DNA of 64,000 nucleotides from Collinsella sp. OM04-5 (GCF_003439125.1 NZ_QSUU01000003.1:92253-156252), one strand, 5' to 3'. Numbered from the stretch's first letter, positions 1-9,908 are shown. Notes: generated by a model not told the origin, from the sequence alone. A program made the numbers and translations.

Positions 1-5
1 TGATG

Positions 6-1109
6 TTATTGCATTTGGTACGGCGAAAGCATGGCCCGTTGCGAGCAGCTCGCGAACCAAACCGACACGAGCGCGAACATGAAGCCGTTGGCAAAACCGT
101 TGGCAAACTGCATCGCGCCGCGCTTCCACCACAGCAGGCTGCGATGAAGCACGCCGTCCGAAAGCACCATGAACAGGCCCATGGCAAACGGAATAAAGCA
201 CATCACGGCAAAGGCCGAGAACACGCCCGAGATGGCCGAGAGTACCAAAAACGGCGCCACGATGCCCATCAGGTAAAAACCGGTACGAGCTTTGCCTTCC
301 AAGCGCTCGGCCTCAACATGGGCGCGGCCGACCAGATCGCCGCCCGCGGCACCGTTGGTGCCAGCATGACCCATGCCGCCAATGCGGACCTCGTCGCCAT
401 CGTGCGTGCCGGCAGGAAACTCAATCGTCTGCTCGGAGGTTACGCGAGTACGACCGCTGCCGCCGCAATCAGGGCAGGGGTCGGCCACGACCTTACCGGA
501 ACCGCCGCACTCGGGGCAGACCGACTGGAACGTGCCCGCACCAAACAGGAAGGACAGGTCGACGTCGATATGGCCGCGGCCGCCACAGCTTGGGCAGGTA
601 TGGGCATGCTCGGAGGAGACAGAGCCCGAACCGCCGCAGTTGTTACAGGTATCGAAGCGCGTGTAGCGGACGGTCTTGCGGGCACCGCCCTTTGCCTCCT
701 TGGCGTCGAGTTTGATATCGACGACCACGTTGGCGCCGTTCTCGGGATTGTAGGCAGCCTGCCCGCGACGCGGCTGGCCCCAGGCTCCACCAAAGGGAAA
801 ACCGCCCTCAAAGGGATTGCCATAGCCCGCGCTGCCGGCGTAGCCGCCGCCATAGGGCGAAGCCGTAGGAGCGCCGGCGAAGGGGTTGCCCGAACGCATG
901 GCGTCGTAGCGCGAACGCTTCTGCTCGTCCGAAAGCACGGCGTAGGCCTCGGAAACCTCTTTAAACTTTTCCTCGGCATCCGGCTCTTTGTTGACGTCCG
1001 GATGGAGCTTGCGGGCCTTTTGCTGGAAGGCCTTTTGAATATCACGCGAGGTGGCGTCCTTGGAGACACCCAGAATCTCGTAGTAATCTTTTTCGTTCAT
1101 CGTCGCCAT
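6..1109 (-). CDS. dnaJ: DnaJ-family co-chaperone with truncated C-terminus and membrane segments
   Basis: Hsp40 co-chaperone that would stimulate DnaK ATPase through its J domain. Seen: J domain at residues about 5-70 with HPD at 36-38, a G/F/Y-rich linker, then four zinc-finger CxxCxGxG-type motifs. The first C-terminal substrate-binding domain begins but stops soon after a GGDLV motif; the second C-terminal domain and the dimerisation region are absent. In their place are about 100 residues with roughly three hydrophobic stretches. The start was chosen at the ATG preceded by AGGAGG at 9 nt; an upstream in-frame ATG lacks such a site. It is last in the lepA-dusB-hemW-dnaJ run. Inference: a membrane-tethered J protein rather than the housekeeping DnaJ. 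Confidence 0.85.
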   Translation of the reverse strand: MATMNEKDYYEILGVSKDATSRDIQKAFQQKARKLHPDVNKEPDAEEKFKEVSEAYAVLSDEQKRSRYDAMRSGNPFAGAPTASPYGGGYAGSAGYGNPFEGGFPFGGAWGQPRRGQAAYNPENGANVVVDIKLDAKEAKGGARKTVRYTRFDTCNNCGGSGSVSSEHAHTCPSCGGRGHIDVDLSFLFGAGTFQSVCPECGGSGKVVADPCPDCGGSGRTRVTSEQTIEFPAGTHDGDEVRIGGMGHAGTNGAAGGDLVGRAHVEAERLEGKARTGFYLMGIVAPFLVLSAISGVFSAFAVMCFIPFAMGLFMVLSDGVLHRSLLWWKRGAMQFANGFANGFMFALVSVWFASCSQRAMLSPYQMQ

Positions 1110-1167
1110 GCGCGGCAACCTCCTGCTCAAAGCAGCGTATATATTGCGGTAATTCTACCCGAGCGGT

Positions 1168-2400
1168 CTATGCTAGACCCCAAAACAGCTCGAACAGAAC
1201 ATTTCCATCGAGCCAACCTAGGTGTGTCGGCGCTAAACGGGCGCGGGCGCGGCCTGCGACGACATCTGCCGAAGTGAAGGATCCCTCATGGGCCCCGAGC
1301 GCCTCGGGCACCCACGTGGCAAGTCCCAATTCGAGCGCGTGATCGCAGGCAGCTGCCAACTCGCCCGTTGGGATGACGAAAGCTGCACGAACCAACAGGT
1401 CGGACGCGACACCGCGCGTCATGCGACAAGCGAGCATCAGGTCTTCAGCCGCAGCCTCGCGCTGCGACAGATATTCGGTCTCGAACGCCATCGCGTCATC
1501 GTCACGTTGCACCAGACGCACGCGGTACGCATCGCCTCGAGAAGACACGCCGGGGAACAAACCTGCGAGACGGTCGAAATCCTCGGCGTCGAGCATGCCC
1601 GCGGCAGAACGACCCAGGCCCAGATAGCCCCGTCCGGTCCAGTAGGCAATGTTATGGGCGCACTCATGGCCGTCGAGCGCGTAGCTCGCCACCTCATACG
1701 GGTGATAGCCGGCGGCACCCAGGAGCTCGCGTGCCAAGTCCATGCACGAAGCCTGAAAATCCTCGTCGGGCTCGAGCGACTCGTCGCGGCGCGCCATGCG
1801 ATAAAGGGGCGTCCCCTCCTCAAGCGTGAGCGGGTAGACCGACACATGATGCGGGGCCGCCACCAGCACGCCATCGAGCGTGCGCTTCCAACTCGCTGCG
1901 GTCTGCCCGGGAAGTCCGCACATAAGGTCGCACGACACATCAAGCCCAGCGTTCTTGACCGTCGCGATGGCGGCGAGCGCCCGATCGGCATCGTGAATAC
2001 GGCCGATGGCAGTAAGTTCGGCGTTATCGAGCGTTTGCACGCCCAGAGAGACGCGTGTGACACCAACCTTGACAAGTGCAGTGGCAAGCTCGGCGGTCAG
2101 CGACTCGGGATTGGCCTCGCAGGTAAACTCAACGGGGGCACACCACGCACGAATACGCCGCGCCAGCTCCACCAGGCGCTCCCCCGCCAGCGACGGCGTA
2201 CCGCCGCCAACATAGACGGTGCGGATCTGGTCAAGGGCATCAGCCTTGCCAAAAGCATCGAGACGCGCGAACAACTGCTCAAAATAGGCATCGAGCGCAG
2301 CGCTCAGGTCGCACGGAGCAAAACTGCGCGAGTCAAAGTCGCAGTACCGGCACTTTTGGGCGCAAAACGGCACGTGCACGTACAGTGCGGTAACGGCCAC
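1168..2400 (-). CDS. hemW: HemW-like radical SAM protein (heme chaperone family)
   Basis: Radical SAM protein of the oxygen-independent coproporphyrinogen oxidase-like family; characterised HemW members insert heme rather than oxidise coproporphyrinogen. Seen: YVHVPFC start and the 4Fe-4S cysteines C13, C17 and C20 in a CxxxCxxC motif, then the GGGTPS motif, and a HemN-type C-terminal region. Length 410 residues is normal. It starts with GTG two bases after the dusB stop codon, with GGAGG inside the end of dusB, so the two are translationally close. The lepA-hemW neighbourhood is common in bacteria, which supports HemW over HemN. Confidence 0.88.
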   Translation of the reverse strand: MAVTALYVHVPFCAQKCRYCDFDSRSFAPCDLSAALDAYFEQLFARLDAFGKADALDQIRTVYVGGGTPSLAGERLVELARRIRAWCAPVEFTCEANPESLTAELATALVKVGVTRVSLGVQTLDNAELTAIGRIHDADRALAAIATVKNAGLDVSCDLMCGLPGQTAASWKRTLDGVLVAAPHHVSVYPLTLEEGTPLYRMARRDESLEPDEDFQASCMDLARELLGAAGYHPYEVASYALDGHECAHNIAYWTGRGYLGLGRSAAGMLDAEDFDRLAGLFPGVSSRGDAYRVRLVQRDDDAMAFETEYLSQREAAAEDLMLACRMTRGVASDLLVRAAFVIPTGELAAACDHALELGLATWVPEALGAHEGSFTSADVVAGRARARLAPTHLGWLDGNVLFELFWGLA

Positions 2401-2402
2401 CC

Positions 2403-3446
2403 TTAAGCCTCCAGAGGATGAGGGGGCACCGATTCGCCGGCGGCAAGGGCGGCCTCGCAGGCCACCACATCGCGCTCGATCTCATCGACCAGTGCCATAA
2501 ACTCCTCGTAAGTGGAACAGCGCACCACATGGGCACGCCAAGCGGCGGCATGGGGCATGCCTTTTAAGTACCAGCTTGCATACGTGCGGGCACGCGACAT
2601 GAGCGGCAGGAGCTCATGCGTCAGCGTTAGGTGCTCACGCAGGGCGTCCAGGCGCTCGACCGAGCTGCGCGGCGGCACCGGTATGCCATCGAGCGCAAGA
2701 GCGCGAGCATCACCAAAGACCCAGGGATTACCGTAGATACCGCGCGCGATAAACACCGCGCTGGCACCCGAGTTGCGCAGATGCTCCGCGGCATCCTCGG
2801 CCGAGAACACATCGCCCGAACCAATCACGGGAATCTCAACGGCGTCGGCAACCTCATCGACGACCGACCAATCGGCCTGGCCCGTATAGAGCTGCGTGGC
2901 GCAACGACCATGCACGGCGACTGCGGCAGCCCCTGCGCCCTCAAGCATCTGGGCAAATGTCGCGGCATTGCGGTCCTCGGCATAAAAACCTTTGCGAATC
3001 TTGACGGTCACGGGCACGTGCGCCGCGCCCACCGTGGCCTCGACGATCTTCTCCGCCAGGTCGGGCGTGCGCATGAGCGCCGAGCCCTCGCCCTTGGTAA
3101 CGACCTTGCGGGCGGGGCATGCCATATTGATATCGATGAGCGACAGGCGATCGCCAACGCGCTCCTCGACGGCAGCGACGGCGCTCGCAAACTGATCGGG
3201 CTTGGAGCCAAAGAGTTGCACGCAAATCTGCTGCTCCTCGTCGGCCGGTAGCACCAGGCGCCAGGTCTTGTTGCTGGCATAGGCAAGGCCCGCCACGCTC
3301 ACCATCTCGCTGTAGGCAAGGTTGGCACCGCGACGGCGGCACATGATGCGGTAGGCAGGGTCGGTCACGCCCGCCATGGGAGCCATAAGGAACGGCTGCT
3401 CGGCATAGGCGCCCAGCAGCCGCAGACTATATTCGGAAAGCGCCAT
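2403..3446 (-). CDS. dusB: tRNA-dihydrouridine synthase (DusB type)
   Basis: FMN-dependent enzyme that reduces uridines in the tRNA D-loop. Seen: a TIM-barrel opening with MAPMAGVTDPAYR at about residues 21-33, the catalytic cysteine in the NMACPA motif (C110), and a C-terminal helical region. At 347 residues it is a full-length member. It lies 4 bases downstream of lepA and runs directly into hemW, so the three genes are probably co-transcribed. The exact uridine position modified cannot be read from the sequence; DusB is the most widespread class in this context. Confidence 0.9.
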   Translation of the reverse strand: MALSEYSLRLLGAYAEQPFLMAPMAGVTDPAYRIMCRRRGANLAYSEMVSVAGLAYASNKTWRLVLPADEEQQICVQLFGSKPDQFASAVAAVEERVGDRLSLIDINMACPARKVVTKGEGSALMRTPDLAEKIVEATVGAAHVPVTVKIRKGFYAEDRNAATFAQMLEGAGAAAVAVHGRCATQLYTGQADWSVVDEVADAVEIPVIGSGDVFSAEDAAEHLRNSGASAVFIARGIYGNPWVFGDARALALDGIPVPPRSSVERLDALREHLTLTHELLPLMSRARTYASWYLKGMPHAAAWRAHVVRCSTYEEFMALVDEIERDVVACEAALAAGESVPPHPLEA

Positions 3447-3450
3447 AGAC

Positions 3451-5262
3451 CTACTCGTCCACCTTGAGGATCGCCATAAAGGCCTCCTGCGGGACCTCTA
3501 CCGAGCCGATGGCCTTCATGCGCTTCTTGCCCTCTTTCTGCTTCTCGAGCAGTTTGCGCTTACGAGAAATATCGCCGCCGTAGCACTTGGCAAGCACGTC
3601 CTTGCGGCGCGCCTTGACGGTGGAGCGGGCAATGATCTTGTTGCCGATAGCACCCTGGATGGGCACCTCGAACAGCTGACGCGGAATAATCTCCTTGAGC
3701 TTGTCGCATAGGCCGCGGGCAAGACCGTAGGCCTTGTCCTTGTGGACGATAAACGACAGCGCGTCCACCTCGTCGCCCGAAAGCAAAATATCGAGCTTAA
3801 CGAGCTCGGAGGGACGGTACTCGTTGAACTCGTAGTCCAGGGAGGCGTAGCCCTTGGTACGGCTCTTGAGCTGATCAAAGAAGTCCAAGATGAGCTCGGC
3901 GAGCGGCATGTCAAAGCGCATCTCGACCGATTTGCTCGTGAGATGGATCATGTCGGTTGTAATGCCACGGTGCTCGATAGCGAGCTGCATGACGGCACCC
4001 GTATACTCGGGCGGGCAGATGATCTTAGCCTTGAGGTAGGGTTCCTCGATACGCTCGATGCGCGTGGCCTCGGGAAGATCCTGCGGGCTACGGACATCAA
4101 TCATCTCGCCGTCAGTCTTGTAGACGTGATAGTCCACCGAGGGGCTCGTGGCAATGAGGTCCAAGTTGAACTCGCGCTCCAGGCGTTCCTTGACGACCTC
4201 CATGTGCAGCAGGCCCAGGAAGCCCACGCGGAAGCCAAAGCCGAGCGCCACCGAGGTCTCGGGCTCCCACACCAACGACGGGTCGTTGACGTGCAACTTA
4301 TCGAGCGCGTCACGCAGGTTCTCGTAGTCCTTGTTATCGATCGGGAACAGACCCGTATAGACCATGGGTTTAGCCTCGCGGTAGCCGGGAAGCGGCTCGG
4401 GGCAGGGATTCGACGCCCACGTGAGGGTATCGCCCACGCGCACGGCCTCGGGGTCCTTCAGGCCCGTGACCACGTAGCCGACCTCGCCAACCGTCAGCGC
4501 GTCAACCGGGGTCTCGGCAGGACGCTTGACACCCACGCCATCGACCAAAAAGTCGCCCTTTGCCTGCATCATGCGCAAGGTATCGCCTTTTTTGATGGAG
4601 CCGTCAAAGACGCGCACCGTGGCGACGACGCCACGATACTCGTCGAAGTACGAATCCAGAATGAGTGCCTTGAGCGGCGCGTTCGCATCGCCCTTGGGCG
4701 GAGAGATCAAAAAGACAATGGACTCCAGCAGATCGTGGATGCCCTCGCCGGTCTTGCCCGAGACACACACGGCATCATCGGCAGGGATCGCCAGGTCATC
4801 CTCGATCTCGGTCTTAACCTCGTCGGGGTGTGCCGAGGGCAGGTCGATCTTGTTGATGGCCGGCACAATGTCCAGATTGGCGTTCATGGCGAGCGTCGCG
4901 TTGGAGACGGTCTGCGCCTCGACGCCCTGCGTGGCGTCGACAACGAGCACCGCGCCCTCGCAGGCTGCCAGCGAGCGCGAGACCTCATAGGTAAAGTCCA
5001 CGTGGCCCGGCGTATCGATCAGGTTGAACTGATACGTCTCGCCATCGTCGGCGTCATAGGACACGCGAACGGCATTGGACTTGATCGTAATGCCGCGCTC
5101 GCGCTCGATATCCATGGTGTCGAGCAGCTGCGACTCCATGTCGCGCTCGTCGACGGTATGGGTGAGCTCGAGGATGCGGTCACTGATCGTTGACTTGCCA
5201 TGGTCGATGTGCGCAACAATCGAGAAGTTGCGGATGTGGGAAATGTCATTTGAAGTATTCAT
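3451..5262 (-). CDS. lepA: Elongation factor 4 (LepA), back-translocating GTPase
   Basis: Ribosome-associated translational GTPase, about 603 residues from the chosen ATG, the usual size. Seen: G1 motif [10 protein letters not shown]3 DTPGHVDF, G4 NKIDLP, and the LepA-specific C-terminal domain near the end. An in-frame upstream extension of 20 codons exists but runs into the rpsT terminator hairpin, so the ATG giving [14 protein letters not shown] was preferred although its ribosome binding site is weak. It is first in the lepA-dusB-hemW-dnaJ run and is separated from rpsT by a strong terminator. Confidence 0.95.
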   Translation of the reverse strand: MNTSNDISHIRNFSIVAHIDHGKSTISDRILELTHTVDERDMESQLLDTMDIERERGITIKSNAVRVSYDADDGETYQFNLIDTPGHVDFTYEVSRSLAACEGAVLVVDATQGVEAQTVSNATLAMNANLDIVPAINKIDLPSAHPDEVKTEIEDDLAIPADDAVCVSGKTGEGIHDLLESIVFLISPPKGDANAPLKALILDSYFDEYRGVVATVRVFDGSIKKGDTLRMMQAKGDFLVDGVGVKRPAETPVDALTVGEVGYVVTGLKDPEAVRVGDTLTWASNPCPEPLPGYREAKPMVYTGLFPIDNKDYENLRDALDKLHVNDPSLVWEPETSVALGFGFRVGFLGLLHMEVVKERLEREFNLDLIATSPSVDYHVYKTDGEMIDVRSPQDLPEATRIERIEEPYLKAKIICPPEYTGAVMQLAIEHRGITTDMIHLTSKSVEMRFDMPLAELILDFFDQLKSRTKGYASLDYEFNEYRPSELVKLDILLSGDEVDALSFIVHKDKAYGLARGLCDKLKEIIPRQLFEVPIQGAIGNKIIARSTVKARRKDVLAKCYGGDISRKRKLLEKQKEGKKRMKAIGSVEVPQEAFMAILKVDE

Positions 5263-5285
5263 GCGGACTATCTTACCCGAGCGAT

Positions 5286-5324
5286 ACAAAAAATGGAGCC
5301 TGTTCCATAAAACAGGCTCCATTT
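5286..5324 (-). terminator. Rho-independent terminator after rpsT
   Basis: Perfect 14-bp inverted repeat (5291-5304 with 5311-5324) and a six-base loop, followed on the minus strand by a T-rich run. It lies between the rpsT stop and the lepA start and would end rpsT transcripts. Confidence 0.9.
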
Positions 5325-5358
5325 ATGCGCGTAAACTGTGTGGTGTGAAATTTACAAC

Positions 5359-5625
5359 TTAGGCGTTGATGCTGTTCACGAGCTTGGCAAGACCGGACTT
5401 GCGGTTGGAAGCCTGGTTCTTGTGGATAACATGCTTGGCGGCAGCCATGTCGAGACGCTTGGTGACGGTCTTGAGGGCGGCCTGGGCCTTCTCGGCGTCG
5501 CCCTCGGCGACGGCGGACTGGACGTGCTTGGTCAGCGTCTTGAGCTCGGACTTGACAGCCTTGTTACGCATGCGAGCTGCCTCATTGGTGCGGATACGCT
5601 TCTTCTGAGACTTGATGTTTGCCAC
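5359..5625 (-). CDS. rpsT: Small ribosomal subunit protein bS20
   Basis: Small basic 30S protein that binds 16S rRNA. Seen: [15 protein letters not shown] start (GTG initiator), alternating basic and alanine-rich helices, 88 residues, all typical of S20. The GTG was chosen because AAAGGA lies just upstream; the longer ATG-initiated frame has no family similarity. It is a single-gene unit with its own leader hairpin and a strong terminator. A possible -10 hexamer TATAGT is read on the minus strand at 5701-5706. Confidence 0.95.
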   Translation of the reverse strand: MANIKSQKKRIRTNEAARMRNKAVKSELKTLTKHVQSAVAEGDAEKAQAALKTVTKRLDMAAAKHVIHKNQASNRKSGLAKLVNSINA

Positions 5626-5661
5626 TTCTGGAGTTCCTTTCGAGTTCCTTGCAAAAAATGT

Positions 5662-5690
5662 ATGACACCTCTGAGACACGGTGAGGTCAT
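5662..5690 (-). promoter_or_regulatory. Leader hairpin upstream of rpsT
   Basis: Inverted repeat in the 5' untranslated region of rpsT: an 8-base GAGGTCAT arm at 5683-5690 pairs with the 5662-5671 arm, one base being bulged. Ribosomal protein S20 is autoregulated in several bacteria, so this may be part of a regulatory leader, but that role is inference. Confidence 0.4.
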
Positions 5691-5758
5691 GCAAGCGCCT
5701 ACTATAGCACGCTCCCCCTCAAAGGGATAGAACGAATTTGCCAAATAGGCAGGTATCA

Positions 5759-6721
5759 TCACGATTTTCTCAAGATGTTCGTAATCCAGAGCAAAAGCGC
5801 GGTCTCAGAATCGGCCGAACCCTTGAGCGCGAGCTCCACATCGACCGCTCCCTCGAGCGCTGCGACGAGCTCTGTCATCGAAAAGCGGCGAGCCCAGGTC
5901 AGGTGATTCTTGACCTGCCAGGACTGGAGCTTAAGCGTTGCGGCCAGCTCACGACCCTGTCCGCGCGCATCGAGCGCCTTGGCAACGATAAGCTCGCGAA
6001 TACGGCCGCACAGCAATGTGTAAGTCCACACGTAGCTCTTGGCGGGCAGTAGATTGAAGAGCTCGAGCGAGCGGCGCATGTCACGGGCCGAGACCGCATT
6101 GAGAAAGTCCCAGGGCTGAACCTCGGCCGTACGTACAATCCAGCGCTCAACGTCGGCAAGCTCAATCTGGGGCGCCTCGACCATCTGGGCAAGCTTAGCC
6201 AAATCGTTATCGAGCATGCGAGTGTTTTCACCCGAACGCGAGACGAGTTCCTCGGCGGCCGCCGTCGAGATCGACTTGCCATGCTGCGTCGCCATCTGCT
6301 GAACGCGGCGCGGTAGCTCCCAGCGCTTGGTGCCGGAGCAATCGATCACGGCCTTCTTGTCGATCTTGGCGATCGCCTTATACAGGCGCGTGTTCTTGGC
6401 AAGCGAGTCGGCGATGATGAGGCAGACCGTTGTGGGGCTGGGACTTGCGAGGTACTCGACGAGCGGCTCCGAGACAGCCTTAGCGAGCTTTGAGCAGCCA
6501 TCAAGGATTACCAGGCGAAACTCGCTGCCCATCGGAAAGGTGTTAAGCGATCCGATAATGGACTCGATATCGGGGTCCTTAGTCATGTCGCGCTCGTCGA
6601 GGTTAAACTCGACCATACCCGACTTTTCCAGACGCGCTTTCATACGCGAGACGGCGTGATCGCGCTTGACTCCGTCGGTACCGACGATCAGATATGCCGG
6701 CAGCAGACCGGTTTCGGACAT
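5759..6721 (-). CDS. holA: DNA polymerase III delta subunit
   Basis: Clamp-loader subunit that opens the sliding clamp. About 320 residues from the chosen ATG. Seen: an opening of the form LLPAYLIVGTDGVKRDHAV, an atypical P-loop-like region without Walker residues, and a C-terminal alpha-helical collar domain, as in the HolA/YqeN family. The ATG with GGGAGGGGAG at about 5 nt was chosen over two upstream in-frame ATGs. It follows comEA-comEC, the same gene order seen in many Gram-positive genomes (family knowledge), and is probably co-transcribed with them. Confidence 0.85.
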   Translation of the reverse strand: MSETGLLPAYLIVGTDGVKRDHAVSRMKARLEKSGMVEFNLDERDMTKDPDIESIIGSLNTFPMGSEFRLVILDGCSKLAKAVSEPLVEYLASPSPTTVCLIIADSLAKNTRLYKAIAKIDKKAVIDCSGTKRWELPRRVQQMATQHGKSISTAAAEELVSRSGENTRMLDNDLAKLAQMVEAPQIELADVERWIVRTAEVQPWDFLNAVSARDMRRSLELFNLLPAKSYVWTYTLLCGRIRELIVAKALDARGQGRELAATLKLQSWQVKNHLTWARRFSMTELVAALEGAVDVELALKGSADSETALLLWITNILRKS

Positions 6722-6799
6722 TGCGCTCCCCTCCCGCAGGCCTTCGTATTCGTTCCGTGCCATTCTAGCCCAGGGGCCCACCACACGCCAACGACGTCG

Positions 6800-9103
6800 T
6801 CACGGTCGCTGGCATCGCATCGCAAAGCCATTCTCAGTCGGCGTGACGGTAATGTCGCCGTGTTCGATGGTGCACGCGAACATGCCACCCGCTTCCTTCA
6901 CGGCATCGATGCAGGCATCGGACGGATGACCGTATCGATTCCCCTCGCCCGCGCTCGCGAGGGAAAGCTCGGGTCTCAGAATCTCCAGCAGCGCGGCATC
7001 GACCGAAACCTTGGAGCCGTGATGCCCGAGTTTAAGGACATCGATATCCCCCACCTCCTGCACGAATTCCCGTTCCTGGTCGAGCTCGGCATCACCGGTG
7101 AGGAGCATGCGCAGGCCCTTGTCTTCCTGAACATAAGAGAGCAGCAGGACAAGCGAGTCCTCATTGCCCTCGCCATCCACGGACTCGAATGGCCACATCA
7201 CGCGGGCGCAAAATGAGCCGATGTCGACCGTATCCCCATGGCGCACCTGCCGATACTCCACGCCAGGTCGGTTCAATACCTCGGCAGGAGCATCCTCCAG
7301 CGCATCTGCCGCCACGGCAATCGTTCCGACCGAAAACTGTTCGAGCACGGCAGGCAGACCACCCCAGTGATCCTCATCCCAATGCGTCACAAAGACGGCA
7401 TCGATATGGTGCACGTTATTGCGAACCAACGCCGCCACCACGCGCTCGTCGAGCCCGCAGTCGACGAGCGCTACTGTGCCGCCCTGGCGGATAAGAATCG
7501 CATCGGCCTGGCCCACATCGAGCACCGTCACCGAAGGCGGAGCGAACCGATCCCAGTAGGCGTACGGAATCGCAGCCAAGAACACCAGGCACGTAAGCCC
7601 CACCGCCATAGGACGTGCACGGGGACGCGGCCACCAGACCAGCAGAACCGCCAGCAAACACGGCACTAGGTAAATCCACATGCTATCGGGCGGCACACTC
7701 ACGGATGCACCCGGCACGGCGGCAAACAGCTGCTCGAAGAACAACGCGCAACGGGCGGCAACCATGGGCACAATGAGCGCCCAAATCCGCAATGGTGCCA
7801 CGAGCGAATAGGGAACCAGTACGATCGACACAGCGAGCAGTACGCTCACCACCGGACCGATGACCGCATTTGCCAGCGGAGCAATGAGCGAGAACGTACC
7901 GAAGGCAGGAATGGTAATGGGGAGCGTCGCCAACTGCGAGCACAGCGTGACGGAAAGCATGCTGGCAACGCCCGACGGCACACCCAACTCACCCAAAGCG
8001 TAGGTCGCATAGGGGCAAAAGCACAGAATGGCTAAGACGCTGGCACATGAAAGCTGAAAGCCCATCTCGAACAGCACCGTCGGCCGCAGTAGCACAAAGA
8101 TGGACATGGTTACGAAGAGCGCCGATGCGCCGTGCCGGCGACGCCCTGCGCCGTTTACGACAAGCGTCGCGAACACCATGCAGCACGCGCGCACGGCCGA
8201 GGGAGACGCGCCCGTAAAGGCAGCGTAGCCCACAAGCGTTATCGCCAATATCACCCGCCGAAGACCACGTGAACACCGAGTCTTTTGCAATACGCCCTCA
8301 ATTACAAACCCCACGATAGACAAATGGCTGCCGGAGACGGCGATAAGATGCGCCGTACCCGTCACCGAAAACCAGTCGCCCGCCGACTGGGCGCGCAGCT
8401 CGGCCGAACGACCGCAGACGACACCGGCTATGAGTGCACGCGCCGGGTCGGTCGCAGGCGCGATGGACGCAAGCAGCCCATTTCGTAGCCGAAGCAGCGG
8501 CCCCGGAGAGCCCTCATCGACCGACACAATCCGAACGGCTTTTACCTTGCATACCTCGCCTCGGAGCACGCGCGATCGTCCATACGCATCGTTCTCAAAA
8601 CGCGAAACGCGACCGATAACACGCACGTGCGCCCCGACCTTGAGCTCGCGGTCGCACGATAGGCGAACCGTTGCCAAGTTCTTACCGTCCGCGCGTGCCT
8701 CGCAGGTATAGGAATACACGTCGTCGTTTATTGATGGATCGCCCTGCACGACAAACTCGAGGCTGCTTGCCGCTCGACCGTCGAGCGCCTTCGAGGCGCT
8801 TAGCGCACCCACAGCCCACCAGGCCGAGACGACCGCTCCCGCCACGAGACCGACGGACGCGGCATACAGCCACCGCTTCAAAGGGGCAAGCCGCGCACAT
8901 GATTGAGCCAGCATAACAAATACCGCCGCCGCAACGGGAATGGTCCATAGCGGCCCGACCGCTGGCGCCCGCTCCCTCAACAGCGCATCAGCGGCCATGT
9001 TGAGCACCAAGACGCAGCTCATGCACATGCCGGCACACAGGGTCATCGTCCACGGAAGCAGGGGCCGCGGAGGCATAACACGCTCGCGCTCGGTCGCACT
9101 CAT
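6800..9103 (-). CDS. comEC: Competence protein ComEC/Rec2, DNA uptake channel
   Basis: Polytopic membrane protein forming the channel that carries single-stranded DNA into the cell. Seen, in order: N-terminal hydrophobic helices, a soluble OB-like DUF4131 region, the competence domain with a GSHLSIVGFVIEG stretch and many hydrophobic segments, and a C-terminal metallo-beta-lactamase-like domain with a THWDEDHWGG motif and GHHGS. About 767 residues is full length. Its start ATG overlaps the comEA stop (ATGA), which shows translational coupling. A channel this intact argues that natural transformation is functional. Confidence 0.93.
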   Translation of the reverse strand: MSATERERVMPPRPLLPWTMTLCAGMCMSCVLVLNMAADALLRERAPAVGPLWTIPVAAAVFVMLAQSCARLAPLKRWLYAASVGLVAGAVVSAWWAVGALSASKALDGRAASSLEFVVQGDPSINDDVYSYTCEARADGKNLATVRLSCDRELKVGAHVRVIGRVSRFENDAYGRSRVLRGEVCKVKAVRIVSVDEGSPGPLLRLRNGLLASIAPATDPARALIAGVVCGRSAELRAQSAGDWFSVTGTAHLIAVSGSHLSIVGFVIEGVLQKTRCSRGLRRVILAITLVGYAAFTGASPSAVRACCMVFATLVVNGAGRRRHGASALFVTMSIFVLLRPTVLFEMGFQLSCASVLAILCFCPYATYALGELGVPSGVASMLSVTLCSQLATLPITIPAFGTFSLIAPLANAVIGPVVSVLLAVSIVLVPYSLVAPLRIWALIVPMVAARCALFFEQLFAAVPGASVSVPPDSMWIYLVPCLLAVLLVWWPRPRARPMAVGLTCLVFLAAIPYAYWDRFAPPSVTVLDVGQADAILIRQGGTVALVDCGLDERVVAALVRNNVHHIDAVFVTHWDEDHWGGLPAVLEQFSVGTIAVAADALEDAPAEVLNRPGVEYRQVRHGDTVDIGSFCARVMWPFESVDGEGNEDSLVLLLSYVQEDKGLRMLLTGDAELDQEREFVQEVGDIDVLKLGHHGSKVSVDAALLEILRPELSLASAGEGNRYGHPSDACIDAVKEAGGMFACTIEHGDITVTPTENGFAMRCQRP

Positions 9104-9813
9104 ACGCAGATGCAATCTTTGATTTTGGCAAGCTTCTTCTCGCCGATTCCCGACACACGCATCAGGTCGTCAACCGAGGCAAAAGCACCGTTCTTTGTCC
9201 GCTCATCGATAATCGACTGGGCCATGGAGGGACCGATGCCCGAGAGCGTCTGCAGCTCTGCCGCGCTTGCCGTATTGATGTTTACCAGGCCTGTTGCGCC
9301 GCTCACGCCCGATGATGCGGAAGCCCCACCATCAACACCGGCTTCCGCAATAGACGCCTGCTGCTCCCCTACCGTTGGAACGTGGATTTTTTGTCCATCA
9401 GTGACCTTAGATGCCCGATTGAGCCCCGTAACGTCTGCCTCGGGCGCCAGCCCGCCGGCGGCATCAATCGCCTGAGCCACCCGCGCGCCGTCCTTGAGAC
9501 GATATACACCGGGCGACACAACGGCGCCATCGACATCGACATAGACCTCTGCCGCGGCAGAAGCCTTAGTCGAAGAACCTTCGGATGTCTTTCCGCTCGA
9601 GGCATCACCGGATCCCGGCTCCACCAACGAGCCCGAACCGTCAGTGCGCTCAAACGACACGGCGCCGGCACCGCCGCCAAGGTTCGCCATCGCCAAGCCG
9701 CTCGCCATCGCAATGACGCCCAGCATCGCCACCACCACAGCCTTATGACCGAGCAGCTTGCCTGCCCAGCGGTCCATCTTTTTGACCCGTTCGTGTTGTT
9801 CGCGCTGCGCCAT
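9100..9813 (-). CDS. comEA: Competence protein ComEA, DNA receptor with helix-hairpin-helix
   Basis: Membrane-anchored receptor that binds double-stranded DNA outside the membrane and hands it to ComEC. Seen: one N-terminal membrane helix after a short basic cytoplasmic part, a low-complexity Ser/Gly linker, a SLBB region (VYVDVDGAVVSPGVYRL), and a C-terminal helix-hairpin-helix pair with NINTASAAELQTLSGIG and a second VSGIGEKKLAKI. About 237 residues. The start follows GGGAGG; an earlier in-frame ATG lies 7 codons upstream. It heads the comEA-comEC-holA operon, and the 20-bp element at 9889-9908 lies 76 nt upstream. Confidence 0.92.
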   Translation of the reverse strand: MAQREQHERVKKMDRWAGKLLGHKAVVVAMLGVIAMASGLAMANLGGGAGAVSFERTDGSGSLVEPGSGDASSGKTSEGSSTKASAAAEVYVDVDGAVVSPGVYRLKDGARVAQAIDAAGGLAPEADVTGLNRASKVTDGQKIHVPTVGEQQASIAEAGVDGGASASSGVSGATGLVNINTASAAELQTLSGIGPSMAQSIIDERTKNGAFASVDDLMRVSGIGEKKLAKIKDCICV

Positions 9814-9870
9814 AACAAAACCTCCCAACAACATCGTGTCAGGAAAAGAGCCCTGCAACGGCCATGCTTC

Positions 9871-9882
9871 AAAACCGGTTTT
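9871..9882. repeat. 12-bp perfect palindrome in the comEA leader
   Basis: AAAACCGGTTTT lies between the candidate competence operator and the comEA start. It could be a second operator half or an incidental palindrome; no copy is seen upstream of yraN. Confidence 0.35.
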
Positions 9883-9888
9883 CGCGGT

Positions 9889-9908
9889 CAAACCAAAAGC
9901 CGACCAAA
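9889..9908 (-). promoter_or_regulatory. Candidate competence operator upstream of comEA
   Basis: Plus-strand sequence CAAACCAAAAGCCGACCAAA. It matches 19 of 20 bases of the element at 44641-44660 upstream of yraN-comM-dprA. On the transcribed orientation it holds two TTTTGGT-like direct repeats 11 bp apart. It sits 76 nt before the comEA start. Function as an activator site is inference. Confidence 0.6.
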
